From Helicobacteraceae bacterium (lineage in GTDB: Bacteria; Campylobacterota; Campylobacteria; Campylobacterales; Sulfurimonadaceae), in the NCBI GenBank assembly GCA_027061425.1, contig JALSUN010000077.1, forward strand, positions 1-11,966: a DNA stretch of 11,966 bases, read 5' to 3'. Below, piece after piece: positions 1 through 8,192 of this stretch (the stretch's first letter is position 1; every line of letters begins with the position of its first letter). The notes under the pieces are model-generated. The model was not told where the DNA came from. It saw nothing but the letters and a program-made list of their open reading frames with translations, and ran no database searches. The translations under genes were made by a program, and so were the position numbers.

Positions 1-449
1 ATGTCGGGATCGCAGGTAAACAACGTACGGCACTTTATGAAGCACTCTTTATGAGTTCCAAACTCTTTAAAGACTCACACTCCAAGCATAAGATCGCCAT
101 TCTTTTGACGGATGGTGTGGACAATGCCGGCACAATTCCTCTGGACGTAGCGATAAAGACGGCCAAGAAGTACGGTATCAAAGTTTATGTCATCGGTGTC
201 GGCGGAGACAGAGATGTTGACAGAGCCGTTTTGGCGAAGATCGCCAAAGAGACCGGCGGCAAGTTCTATATGGCCGGTACGGCTGAGCAGATACAAGAGG
301 TTTATGATGAGATCGACCATCTGGAGAAGAGTGAGATCAAAGCGAACAAGTTTATAAAGAAACACTACTTTTACCAGTATCCATTGGGCGGAGCGATACT
401 GCTGCTCTTTATCTATATATTTCTGAAAAGGAGACGTTATGCAGTTTAA
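1..449 (+). CDS. batA: BatA-like von Willebrand factor A protein, 3' end only
   Basis: The gene enters from the left edge; reading in frame from base 3 gives 148 residues before TAA at 447-449, so the internal ATG at 51 is not the true start. The visible part is the second half of a VWA domain. A GKQRTALYEAL segment supplies the MIDAS threonine and ILLTDGVDNAG supplies the MIDAS aspartate; the DxSxS motif must lie upstream of the window. A C-terminal hydrophobic segment (about GGAILLLFIYIFL) followed by KRRR is a membrane anchor with a basic cytoplasmic end. Proteins of this build (BatA) work with BatB, a TPR protein and BatD in the inner membrane, where the operon is linked to stress or oxygen tolerance. 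Its end overlaps the next VWA gene by 11 bases, which suggests translational coupling. Naming it BatA rather than BatB rests on gene order. Confidence 0.88.
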   Translation, partial: VGIAGKQRTALYEALFMSSKLFKDSHSKHKIAILLTDGVDNAGTIPLDVAIKTAKKYGIKVYVIGVGGDRDVDRAVLAKIAKETGGKFYMAGTAEQIQEVYDEIDHLEKSEIKANKFIKKHYFYQYPLGGAILLLFIYIFLKRRRYAV

Positions 450-1410
450 ATCACCAGAACTTCTTCTTTTAATAGTGCTGCTGCTTCCTTTGGCCTTGAT
501 GCTCTTTAAAAAGGGTGGGAGCATGGAGAGCTATTTTGACAAAGAAGCCTTGAAGCGCCTGCAACTTAATGATACAGTCATGACACCGGTTATGAAGAAC
601 ATCCTGCTGCTGTTGGCCGCTTTTTTGATGATCATCGCTCTGGCGCGTCCCTATGAGGACAACGGTGAGATCAAAGTGAGCTCAAGCACCATCGATGTGA
701 TGGCAGGTTTTGACATCTCTCGTTCCATGTTTGCCAACGACATCTATCCGAACCGCCTGGCTCTGGCCAAAAAGAAGTTCAAGGCCTTCAGTGAAGATAT
801 GAAAGAGACCAAGATCGGCGTTATCGGCTTTAGTTCGCGTGCCTTTTTGGTCTCACCGCTCACCGAAGACTTCGGGACTCTGGATTACCTGGTAGAGCAT
901 ATGAACTTCGACTCGGTGACCTTGCGCGGGACCTCGGTGATGAATGCACTCGAGGTGACGAACGACCTGATGAAAGAGAGCGAGAACAAAGCACTGGTAC
1001 TCTTTACAGACGGAGGAGACAATACAGATTTCTCTAAAGAGATCGCTTACGCGAAAGCGCACCACATCGTGGTATTCGTCTATAACATCGGTACACAAAA
1101 AGGGGGTGTTATCCCCACAGCTGAGGGTGCGATGACCGACAAAAACGGAGACATCGTCGTGGTCAGACGTAACGATAAGATCAAGCAGTTGGCACTTCAG
1201 AGCGGGGGCGCCTATATGGAGTCCTCTCTGCAGACCAACGACATCAAAGCACTGGCCGATGCCATCAAACAGCGCTTTACCAAGAAGAACCTGGAAAACT
1301 CGACGATCAGAGATGTCAAAGAGTTCTTCTACTACCCGTTGATACTGGCGCTGTTACTGCTGGTCATGAGTCTCTACTCACTGCCGGCTAAAAGGAGAGA
1401 ACATGTTTAG
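439..1410 (+). CDS. batB: BatB-like membrane VWA protein with intact MIDAS
   Basis: This is a complete 323-residue protein. ATG at 439 has AAAAGGAG at 426-433 upstream. It has two N-terminal membrane segments (about residues 7-23 and 54-68), a VWA domain (about 85-280) and a C-terminal membrane segment (about 297-315) followed by KRR. The metal-binding MIDAS set is whole: D92-x-S94-x-S96 in the sequence FDISRSM, T165 in LRGTS, and D191 in LFTDGGDN. This is the usual BatA/BatB architecture, with the VWA domain between membrane anchors. Length is normal for the family (about 320-340). It overlaps the preceding gene by 11 bases and the following TPR gene by 8, so the four genes are clearly one operon. 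The role is inferred: a metal-dependent protein-binding module of a Bat complex, likely acted on by a MoxR-type ATPase encoded upstream. BatA and BatB are paralogues, so the letter is assigned by order. Confidence 0.9.
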   Translation: MQFKSPELLLLIVLLLPLALMLFKKGGSMESYFDKEALKRLQLNDTVMTPVMKNILLLLAAFLMIIALARPYEDNGEIKVSSSTIDVMAGFDISRSMFANDIYPNRLALAKKKFKAFSEDMKETKIGVIGFSSRAFLVSPLTEDFGTLDYLVEHMNFDSVTLRGTSVMNALEVTNDLMKESENKALVLFTDGGDNTDFSKEIAYAKAHHIVVFVYNIGTQKGGVIPTAEGAMTDKNGDIVVVRRNDKIKQLALQSGGAYMESSLQTNDIKALADAIKQRFTKKNLENSTIRDVKEFFYYPLILALLLLVMSLYSLPAKRREHV

Positions 1411-2239
1411 AATGACTTTGATAATGATCTTGTCATCTCTCTCACTTTTTGGAGGACTGCTGGATTTCAAGACCCTCGAAAAGGCGAAAGATGCTTATGG
1501 CGAGGGCCATTATAAAGAGAGTGCCGCTGCGTATGGTTCTCTGGACCATCAAAACGATGAGGTCCATTACAACCTGGGAAATGCCTACTATAAAGAGAAG
1601 GCCTATGATAAGGCTATTGCGGAGTTCAAACAGGTCAATACCCCTGAACTCAAGCCAAAAGCCCTGCACAACCTGGGGAATTCGTATGCACAGAGCAAAA
1701 AGATAGATGAAGCGATCGCTGCTTATGAAGAGGCGCTGAAGCTCTCAGACGATGCTGATACTAAGTACAATCTGGAGCTGTTGAAAAAACAGAAGCAGCA
1801 GCAGAAAAAACAGAATAAAAAAGATCAGAAGAAGAACGACAAGAAAAACAATAAAGATCAAAAAAATAAAGATCAAAACAAAAAAGATCAGCAAAACCAG
1901 AAAGATCAGAAGAACAAAGATCAAAAAGATCAGAAAAAAAAGAGTGACAAAAACGACAAGAACAAACAAAGCGATCAACAAAAAAGTGATGCGCAGAAGA
2001 AAAAAGAGCAAGAGCAAAAAGCTGAGCAGAAAAAAGAAGAAGAGAAAAAAGCCAAAGAGGACAAAAAGTCCAAACAAGATCAAAAGAAAAGAGACAATAT
2101 GAAACAGACAAAAGCAAAACCTATCAGTGATATGCAGGAGCGAAAGTATGAGAAGATGCTGGACAAACGCGGCATCAAGACCTTGATGGTACCACTAAAG
2201 ACGAAAGGAGGAGACCATGAAGAGACTACAGCTTGGTAA
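1403..2239 (+). CDS. batC: BatC-like exported TPR protein with long Lys/Asp/Gln tail
   Basis: This 278-residue protein starts at ATG 1403, with AAAAGGAGA at 1390-1398. Residues 1-18 (MFRMTLIMILSSLSLFGG) are a hydrophobic signal or anchor sequence. Residues about 25-125 hold TPR helices, with clear units around HYNLGNAYYKEKAYDKAIAEF and HNLGNSYAQSKKIDEAIAAYEEAL. Residues about 128-235 are almost only K, Q, D, N and E, including seven KDQ triplets; this part must be disordered or an extended charged rod. The last 40 residues return to normal composition (ISDMQERKYEKML, then RGIKTL), a C-terminal motif I associate with BatC-type proteins of this group. The TPR domain probably acts in the periplasm as an adaptor for the two VWA proteins. 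It overlaps batB by 8 bases and batD by 23. Family assignment is firm from TPR plus context; the function of the charged tract is unknown. Confidence 0.85.
   Translation: MFRMTLIMILSSLSLFGGLLDFKTLEKAKDAYGEGHYKESAAAYGSLDHQNDEVHYNLGNAYYKEKAYDKAIAEFKQVNTPELKPKALHNLGNSYAQSKKIDEAIAAYEEALKLSDDADTKYNLELLKKQKQQQKKQNKKDQKKNDKKNNKDQKNKDQNKKDQQNQKDQKNKDQKDQKKKSDKNDKNKQSDQQKSDAQKKKEQEQKAEQKKEEEKKAKEDKKSKQDQKKRDNMKQTKAKPISDMQERKYEKMLDKRGIKTLMVPLKTKGGDHEETTAW
1787..2110 (+). repeat. Lys/Asp/Gln low-complexity coding tract with AAAGATCA repeats
   Basis: Within the TPR gene the DNA becomes strongly A-rich. The octamer AAAGATCA (codons for Lys-Asp-Gln) occurs seven times, starting at 1820, 1853, 1868, 1883, 1901, 1916 and 1925. 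Spacings of 33, 15, 15, 18, 15 and 9 bases are all multiples of three, so the reading frame is kept. The regular 15-base step suggests growth by slippage or small tandem duplication of a five-codon unit. The tract is likely to vary in length between strains. It is coding sequence, not a CRISPR array or intergenic repeat. Confidence 0.8.
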
Positions 2240-3746
2240 GATACTACTGTTATTGATGTTGCCCCTGTTAGCTTGGGGTGGCGTGAGCGCAACTGTAGAC
2301 AAAAATGCCCTTTATAGAGGTGACAATGTCACCTTGACGATTGCGGCTACTGGAGATGATATAGAGTTTCCAGAGATCAATGAGATAGGGGGTAACCCCA
2401 TCATCAGTCAGTCCCGATCGCAGAACTTGAGTATGATCAATGGAAGTTTTACAAAAACGATCTCCAAGAGTTTTACTTTCTCTCCACAAAAGTCACTACG
2501 TATTCCATCTTATAGTGTAACTATAGATGGTGCGGTAGAAAAGACGGCTGAGATAGAGGTGAAGATTGTAGTACCATCACAAGACAAAAGTGCTCCAGTG
2601 GTACTCGATGTCAACCTATCCAAAACGGAAGTCCATGTGGGTGAACCGGTGATGTTTAGTGTGACGTTTAAAAAGAAGCCGAACATTCCTATTTATAAAC
2701 TTGACATTGAAGAGCCTAAGTTTGAAGGCTTTTGGGTCAAAAAAATTGAGGGTATGGAGAAAGGTACGGATGGTGAGTATAGTACGCAAACGACACGCTA
2801 TCTACTCTTCGCCCAAAAGAGTGGTACTATAGAGATCCCTCCATTGACAGCGAAGATAGGACAACTGACGCGTAACTCTCGAAGAGGGATGGATCCTTTT
2901 TTCAGCTCAGCATTTGGACAGCAGATACAGTACACTAAAATTTTCTCTAATGGGGTTTCTCTTCATGCGAAGCCACTACCATCAGGATTAGAGCTTTATG
3001 GACAGTTTAAAATCAGAGCTGAGGTGGACAGAACAACTGTATTGGCAAATAAGCCTGTCAACGTGACGCTGACGGTTGAAGGTGTAGGTAACATTGACGA
3101 TGTTCAAAAGTTCAACCTTGACATTGCAGGGGCAGTTGTCTATGCTAATGAGCCGACAGTAGAGAGTTACACTGAAAATGGTGCCTATGGTGGCGTATTT
3201 AAACAGAAGATTGTGGTGATAGCAGACCAAAATTACACCATCCCTCCACTTACTTTACGCTATTTCGATGCAAAAACAGCGTCAGAGCAGCAGGTAGAGA
3301 CAGCACCTATAAAGGTAGAAGTCACGGGGGGTGTCGCTACGAAGAGTACTTTGAGTACACCACAACAAAACAGTGGATTAGAAGTGCCTAAAGAGAGTGC
3401 AAAAAGTGAAGTTGCTGTGGTACCTTCAACCTCTTACAGTGAGATGGCATTGAGTGCTTTAGTCGGGTTTTTAATGGGTGCTCTGTTGGTATGGTTGATG
3501 ATGCGCGATAGAGTACAAAAGAAGCGTGTAGTAAAGGTAGACACCATTGAGAAGCAGATCAAAAGTGCTAAAGATGATAAGGCGCTTTTTGAACTGTTAC
3601 TCCCCTATAAAAATCAAGACAAGGGTGTGGACGAAGTGCTTGAAGCCCTGGCGGAAAACCTCTACCATAGCGCTAACCATAAGATAGATAAAAAAGTGTT
3701 ACTCGACTTTTTTAATGAAGAAGAGAAGGTAGTGGAGCTACTCTAG
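2217..3746 (+). CDS. batD: BatD (Bat operon exported Ig-like protein)
   Basis: This 509-residue protein starts at ATG 2217 with a near-perfect ribosome binding site, AAAGGAGGAG at 2204-2213, inside the end of the TPR gene. Residues 1-25 are a signal peptide (KR, a leucine-rich core, then LLAWGGVSA). Residues about 25-370 are beta-rich Ig-like modules that fit the BatD oxygen-tolerance family: a first module with FPEINEIGG and SFTFSP, a second with SKTEVHVGEPVMFSVTF and the YLLFAQKSGTIEIPPL strand pair, and a third with DRTTVLANKPVNVTLTVEGVGNI. A membrane helix at about 410-429 precedes a basic, charged cytoplasmic tail of about 80 residues. It should sit in the inner membrane with a large periplasmic part and serve the Bat complex. 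It closes the operon. Its wobble positions look more AT-rich than those of the two VWA genes, although they share a transcript. Confidence 0.88.
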   Translation: MKRLQLGKILLLLMLPLLAWGGVSATVDKNALYRGDNVTLTIAATGDDIEFPEINEIGGNPIISQSRSQNLSMINGSFTKTISKSFTFSPQKSLRIPSYSVTIDGAVEKTAEIEVKIVVPSQDKSAPVVLDVNLSKTEVHVGEPVMFSVTFKKKPNIPIYKLDIEEPKFEGFWVKKIEGMEKGTDGEYSTQTTRYLLFAQKSGTIEIPPLTAKIGQLTRNSRRGMDPFFSSAFGQQIQYTKIFSNGVSLHAKPLPSGLELYGQFKIRAEVDRTTVLANKPVNVTLTVEGVGNIDDVQKFNLDIAGAVVYANEPTVESYTENGAYGGVFKQKIVVIADQNYTIPPLTLRYFDAKTASEQQVETAPIKVEVTGGVATKSTLSTPQQNSGLEVPKESAKSEVAVVPSTSYSEMALSALVGFLMGALLVWLMMRDRVQKKRVVKVDTIEKQIKSAKDDKALFELLLPYKNQDKGVDEVLEALAENLYHSANHKIDKKVLLDFFNEEEKVVELL

Positions 3747-3770
3747 AAGTATTGTCAGATGAAGTTGTGG

Positions 3771-3790
3771 ACGTCTCGTATGAGAGACGT
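3771..3790. terminator. Hairpin in the convergent batD/glmS gap, possible weak two-way terminator
   Basis: ACGTCTC (3771-3777) pairs perfectly with GAGACGT (3784-3790) around the six-base loop GTATGA. It lies in the 51-base gap between the stop codons of batD (plus) and glmS (minus), where a shared terminator is expected. Neither side has a clear run of T, so it is not a textbook intrinsic terminator. It could pause or end transcription from both sides, or simply protect 3' ends. The position is convincing, the mechanism is not. Confidence 0.5.
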
Positions 3791-3797
3791 TCCTGTG

Positions 3798-5612
3798 TTA
3801 CTCTACAGTGACACTTTTTGCCAAGTTTCTTGGCATGTCCACATCATTTCCTAAACGTACAGATATCTCCATAGAGAGTAGCTGCAAAGCAACCATCATC
3901 TCAAAAAACTCTAACATATAATGGTCATGGCTTTTGGTCTGGATGAAGTCATCGGCTTTGTCAAAAGTAACAGGACTAATGGCACAGATAGTACTGTCTC
4001 GGGCACTTAACTCTTCTACATTACTTTTGGTCTTGTCGTACAAAAGGGTTTTTGGCATCAGTGCGATAGTGAAAAGTTCAGGATCTGCCATAGCGATAGG
4101 ACCGTGTTTCATCTCTCCACTAGGATATCCTTCAGCATGAAGGTAGGTAATCTCTTTGAGTTTGAGTGCGCCCTCAAGTGCAAGTGGGAAGAAGACATCC
4201 CTACCGATAAAGAAGAAGCCATGACCATGAAGGTAACGCTTAGAAAGACGGCGGATCTTCTCATGGAGGGCATCATTTATCTTGACGCTGTTTGGTACTT
4301 CTCTTAGGGCATGAAGCTGTTTTTGCATCGCCTTTTTGGTGAGTGTATCACGGATCTGTGCAACATAAAGTGAGAGCATCCATAAAACACTCATCTGTGT
4401 AGCAAAGGCTTTAGTAGAGGCGACCCCTTTTTCGATGCCTGCACGTGTCAGTACACTGGCATCTGCCAAACGTACCATAGAAGAGTTGTCGACATTACAG
4501 ATGACGAGGGTCTTGAGTCCTGCAGCTTTTGCCATCTTGAGTGTCTCTAAGGTGTCTGCAGTCTCGCCACTTTGAGAGATGACCACAAAAAGCGTGTCTT
4601 TTAAGAGTAGAGGTTCTTTGTAACGTAACTCACTGGCAATTTCAACAGAGGCGCGCACCTTGGCATAACGCTCAAACAGGTAAGAAGCCGCCAGTGCGGC
4701 ATGATAAGAGGTACCACAGGCACAGAGCTTGATCTCATTAATACCATCAAAAAGGGCAGGGTCTAACTCATCAAAGTTAATGCCATCATCTTGGATACGC
4801 CCTAAAAGTGCATCACTGATCACATCACTCTGCTCGTAAATCTCTTTTTCCATAAAAAATCGAAAACCCTCTTTTTGTGCAGAGAGTTTAGAGGTAGGCA
4901 AAGGTGAAAAGGTGGGTTTTATGTTTTTGGCATCGCTGTTAAAAAGTTGTAGTTCAGTAGGAGAGACATAGCCATAATCACCATCACTAAGGTAAAGTAC
5001 ATCTTTAGCATGCCCGATCAGAGGTGCGTCTGAAGAGGCAAAAACTTTTTCATTCTCATCATTGACACCCACAATCATCGGTGAACCATTTTTAGCAAAA
5101 AAGATGGTGTCTGGCATGGACTTGGTCGCGAGCAAAATGGCGTAAGCACCTTCGAGTTCACTAAGGGTCTTTTCAAAGGCTTCAAAAGGTGTTTTTTCTA
5201 CAGCCAAGTGTTTTTCAAAAAGGTGCACTATGACTTCAGTGTCGGTTTGGCTTAAAAAACGTACCCCATCTTGTGTGAGTTGGTTTTTGATCTCCTGATA
5301 GTTCTCTATAATGCCATTATGCACAACGTAAGAGGATGTACCAAGATGGGGGTGGGCATTGAGTTCTGTTGGCTTACCATGGGTGGCCCAACGGGTGTGA
5401 CCGATGCCTATAGCAAAACCCTTGGGTTTGAAGTCTGCAACTTTTTGAACCAGGTTGTCGAGTTTTCCAACAGCCTTGTAAGATGAAAATTGCTCTCCTT
5501 GAAGAACGGCGATACCAGCAGAGTCATAGCCTCTGTATTCTAACTCTTTGAGTCCATCAAGCAAGACATCTTTTACTTTGTTTGTTCCGACAAATCCTAC
5601 AATTCCACACAT
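3798..5612 (-). CDS. glmS: Glutamine--fructose-6-phosphate aminotransferase (isomerizing)
   Basis: GlmS converts fructose 6-phosphate and glutamine to glucosamine 6-phosphate and glutamate, the first step toward UDP-GlcNAc for peptidoglycan and lipopolysaccharide; it is cytoplasmic. The 604 residues match the family length (about 600-610). The N-terminal glutaminase domain (1 to about 230) begins MCGIVGF, with Cys2 as nucleophile, and has GYDSAGIA, HTRWATHG (72-79), HNGIIEN (98-104) and SQTDTEV. Two SIS sugar-isomerase domains follow: the first about 290-420, with CGTSYHAALAAS and ISQSGETADT; the second about 460-595, with LALEGALKLKEITYLHAEGY and KHG (502-504). The C-terminal NLAKSVTVE is the conserved sugar-site tail, with Lys599. 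All expected active-site motifs are present. Its ATG shares one base with the glnD stop (TAATG), with a weak AAAGGG upstream, so it is probably translated by coupling to glnD. Confidence 0.97.
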   Translation of the reverse strand: MCGIVGFVGTNKVKDVLLDGLKELEYRGYDSAGIAVLQGEQFSSYKAVGKLDNLVQKVADFKPKGFAIGIGHTRWATHGKPTELNAHPHLGTSSYVVHNGIIENYQEIKNQLTQDGVRFLSQTDTEVIVHLFEKHLAVEKTPFEAFEKTLSELEGAYAILLATKSMPDTIFFAKNGSPMIVGVNDENEKVFASSDAPLIGHAKDVLYLSDGDYGYVSPTELQLFNSDAKNIKPTFSPLPTSKLSAQKEGFRFFMEKEIYEQSDVISDALLGRIQDDGINFDELDPALFDGINEIKLCACGTSYHAALAASYLFERYAKVRASVEIASELRYKEPLLLKDTLFVVISQSGETADTLETLKMAKAAGLKTLVICNVDNSSMVRLADASVLTRAGIEKGVASTKAFATQMSVLWMLSLYVAQIRDTLTKKAMQKQLHALREVPNSVKINDALHEKIRRLSKRYLHGHGFFFIGRDVFFPLALEGALKLKEITYLHAEGYPSGEMKHGPIAMADPELFTIALMPKTLLYDKTKSNVEELSARDSTICAISPVTFDKADDFIQTKSHDHYMLEFFEMMVALQLLSMEISVRLGNDVDMPRNLAKSVTVE

Positions 5613-8128
5613 TAGTCACACCCTTTAGTCAGCAGTTTAATTAGTTGCGGCGCATTATCGCACATTTTGTTCTGTTTCTCAATTAAGAAGTGATCGCGTA
5701 CCCGTGTCTTGGTACTGTGTATCTTTGCGGCAGCGATGTTGACCTCTAGTGCGTCAAAACACTGCATAATGTAGGCAAGCAGCCCCCGTTGGTTGGTGGT
5801 GTTGATGTTCATTTGTGCATAGGTCTTGGAGTGCTCACAGTCAAGCATGATCGCTTCAGGTTTGATTTTAGGAGACTCAATGTTAACACTTTCCTCCATA
5901 TTAAAAGCATTTTCTACAATCTCTTCAACATGTTCCAGTGAGTCGAATTCGGGGAGGTTCAAGAAGTCTATTTTGAAAAACTTCAGATCATCAAAGAGGG
6001 TAAATACCTCCATAGAGGCTACATCCAAGTAGGAAAACTTTCCTAAAAGGTAGGTGAGGTTTAGCGGTACACGGCGGATAATCTGTATGCTCATGCCCCC
6101 CTTTTCAGTGTTGATACTGTAGTGAAACCTCTTGACATTTCTCGCCTCGTTGGCCACTTGGATGATCTCCTCTGGTGAATGTTTGAAAAAGAAGAGGTTG
6201 GATTCTATGCTAAGTACCTTTTTTTGCATGGTGCGTGGGAGGGTTTTAAATGAGTCCCGATTTTTAATACGGGTCTCAATAGCAAGACGCTTCGAAGCAT
6301 CACTGATACGCTCCTCTTGTTGGGCGATATCCATGGAGGCGTTGTAGAGCTCTTTAAGGAGGTTGGCTGAAAAATTGGTCCAAGTGCCTTCACCTACACC
6401 ATTGATATCGGCATAGGTCAAGACATAGAGCATCTTGAGTGCCTTTTCACTTTTTATCTGAGACATAAATTTGTAGAGGGTTTTTTCACTGTTAAGGTTT
6501 TCTCTATAGGCGACAGTTGTCATCAAAACATGTTGCTTGACCAGCAGTGCTCCTAAGTTTTGTTCTGCTTTAGCAAAGCCAAGCTCTTTTAAAAAGGGAA
6601 CGATCAGTTTGACACCGACCTCGCTATGGTCTTGCATACGTCCTTTACCGGCATCATGTAGAAGGGTGGCAATCTTTAAAATGGTGCGCTCTTGTAGAGA
6701 AAAACTTTGATAAAGTTCTTGGATAAAAGGTTCTTGAATATTTTCCAAGGCTTTGACACACTCTATGGAGTGGATGTCCACAGGATAGTGGTGGTAGCCG
6801 TCAAACTGTGGAAGGTGGAGTACCTTTTTAAAACTTGGGATGAGCTCATGCAAGATCCCTGCATCAAAAAAGAGTTGCAAGATAGAGAAACTGTTGTGAC
6901 GTTGAAAGAGTTTGAGTAACTGTGTTTGTACCTGTTCAGAGAGGGGATGCTCTATGTATGCATAGGTAAAGCGCTTGAGTAGACTCGGATCAAAACGTAA
7001 CGGGATGTCTTCTATGGAGAGAAGTACAGACAAAAGGGGCTCTATGGCATCATTCTTAACACCATAAACACTAAAAAGACGGTCTTTGATGAGGTAAAGA
7101 CCTTTTGAGAGACGCTCTTTTCGATGTTGTTGCAGTGATGATGGCTCATAAAGATAAGGTCTGATGATCTTTTTAATAAAAATCTGAGAGAAGTTGTCAA
7201 CACGCCACATCGCTTCTAAAAGACGAGAGACCATTTTACGTTCATCTTTGAAGCCTAACATTTGCGAGACCCGAGGCATATGGTCCATCACCAGTTGGTC
7301 TTGTTGTTTGTTGGTGATGAGGTGCAGGGCAGAACGCACCCTGAAAATGAGCTCGAGTGCTATACGATACTCTCTATACTCCTCTTCTGTAAAGACAGTG
7401 CCTATAAGATCTTTTTGAGAGGTGATACCATAACGGGTCGCTGCGATCCAAAAGAGCAGGTTGGAGTCTCTTAATCCACCCACACTCTCCTTGACATTAG
7501 GCTGCATGGAAGTAGGGTATTTGTGACGGCGGACATGGGCCTCTTCTATTTTGGCGAGAATGAAGGTTTTAGGATCAGTGATGCGAATGTTATGAAAGGC
7601 TTTTTGAGAAGCGTGCCAGGTGAAAGGTGAACCGATGATGAGACGTGCTTCCATAAAAGAGGTGCGTATGGTAATGTCCTCAGCTGCAGCTTTTTCGATG
7701 TCAGAAACCTCATGTACACGGTGGCCAAGCTTGAGTCCTGCATCCCATGCCAAGTAGAGCAGTTTCTCTATGATAGCATCGGTGTTGTAGCCTGCACACT
7801 TTCTAAACACAATCATAAGGTCAATGTCACTATGAACAGAGAGTTGTTCCCTTCCATAACTTCCAAGTGCGATAACAGCGATGGGGATGGATGAGCGCAT
7901 CGGCAAGTAGTTACCAAACATTTGACGCAACACGGTTTTATACATCAGAGAGATGATCTTGTCGAGTTGACGGGTATGTTTCACCAAGAAATCTTTACCT
8001 TGGGTACTCTCAAAAAGCTCAGGTAGAGAGGCCTTATAGTCATTGATGTGGTTTTTGAAAAGCTTGGAGATCTCAAAGTCTTTAGCTTTTTTTTCCAGCA
8101 GGTCTTCTATGGCAATGTTAATGTTCAT
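5612..8128 (-). CDS. glnD: Bifunctional PII uridylyltransferase / uridylyl-removing enzyme
   Basis: GlnD senses glutamine and adds or removes UMP on PII proteins (GlnB/GlnK), setting nitrogen assimilation. The 838 residues are slightly shorter than the E. coli protein (about 890). The nucleotidyltransferase motif is intact: G89-S-Y-G-R93, then D101-x-D103. A GlnE/GlnD-type helical region follows (VKESVGGLRD at about 212-221). The HD hydrolase domain has YHHYPVDIHSIE (446-456), the signature H491-D492 in LLHDAGKGR and H501. Two ACT-like glutamine-sensing domains close the protein: about 670-725 and 768-820 (with NQRGLLAYIMQCFDALEVNI). Both activities therefore look functional. The start at 8128 has AAGGA at 8144-8140, with an 11-base gap, a little long. 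It is first in a two-gene unit with glmS. PII and glutamine synthetase genes are not in the window. Confidence 0.95.
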   Translation of the reverse strand: MNINIAIEDLLEKKAKDFEISKLFKNHINDYKASLPELFESTQGKDFLVKHTRQLDKIISLMYKTVLRQMFGNYLPMRSSIPIAVIALGSYGREQLSVHSDIDLMIVFRKCAGYNTDAIIEKLLYLAWDAGLKLGHRVHEVSDIEKAAAEDITIRTSFMEARLIIGSPFTWHASQKAFHNIRITDPKTFILAKIEEAHVRRHKYPTSMQPNVKESVGGLRDSNLLFWIAATRYGITSQKDLIGTVFTEEEYREYRIALELIFRVRSALHLITNKQQDQLVMDHMPRVSQMLGFKDERKMVSRLLEAMWRVDNFSQIFIKKIIRPYLYEPSSLQQHRKERLSKGLYLIKDRLFSVYGVKNDAIEPLLSVLLSIEDIPLRFDPSLLKRFTYAYIEHPLSEQVQTQLLKLFQRHNSFSILQLFFDAGILHELIPSFKKVLHLPQFDGYHHYPVDIHSIECVKALENIQEPFIQELYQSFSLQERTILKIATLLHDAGKGRMQDHSEVGVKLIVPFLKELGFAKAEQNLGALLVKQHVLMTTVAYRENLNSEKTLYKFMSQIKSEKALKMLYVLTYADINGVGEGTWTNFSANLLKELYNASMDIAQQEERISDASKRLAIETRIKNRDSFKTLPRTMQKKVLSIESNLFFFKHSPEEIIQVANEARNVKRFHYSINTEKGGMSIQIIRRVPLNLTYLLGKFSYLDVASMEVFTLFDDLKFFKIDFLNLPEFDSLEHVEEIVENAFNMEESVNIESPKIKPEAIMLDCEHSKTYAQMNINTTNQRGLLAYIMQCFDALEVNIAAAKIHSTKTRVRDHFLIEKQNKMCDNAPQLIKLLTKGCD

Positions 8129-8162
8129 GGTAAAAAATGTCCTTAAACTTATAAGTAATCAC

Positions 8163-8171
8163 ATTTTAGCA
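8163..8171 (-). promoter_or_regulatory. Extended -10 promoter for glnD-glmS
   Basis: On the minus strand the sequence TGCTAAAAT (8171 down to 8163) has the extended TGn followed by a -10 hexamer TAAAAT, one mismatch from consensus. It lies 34 bases upstream of the glnD start codon. No convincing -35 is present, as is usual for sigma-70 promoters in Campylobacterota. It faces the mqnE promoter. Confidence 0.6.
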
Positions 8172-8180
8172 TATTGGGCT

Positions 8181-8192
8181 CAAAAGCTTTTG
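8181..8192. promoter_or_regulatory. Perfect 12-bp palindrome between two divergent promoters, candidate operator
   Basis: CAAAAGCTTTTG is a perfect inverted repeat. It lies between the facing -10 hexamers of glnD (8168-8163) and mqnE (8194-8199), so a protein bound here could block or help both promoters. Short A/T-rich palindromes also arise by chance, and no regulator gene adjoins it. The operator role is inference. Confidence 0.35.

Noticed and set aside
75..524. Minus-strand open frame of 149 codons over the end of batA
   Set aside because: It lies fully opposite two genes with clear VWA motifs and has no recognisable domain; a shadow frame.
1820..1932. Regular short repeats that could suggest a CRISPR array or regulator sites
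   Set aside because: The units are 8 bases, 9-33 bases apart, always in frame and coding for Lys-Asp-Gln; no spacer or repeat sizes fit CRISPR.
1745..2117. Two long minus-strand open frames opposite the TPR gene, rich in Phe, Leu and Ser, looking like membrane proteins
   Set aside because: They are the reverse complement of the A-rich Lys/Gln/Asp tract; stops are rare there by composition alone, and neither has a ribosome site or family motif.
5605..5640. A glmS ribozyme or other leader upstream of glmS
   Set aside because: glnD coding sequence runs up to and over the glmS start, leaving no untranslated leader; that ribozyme is known from Gram-positive groups.
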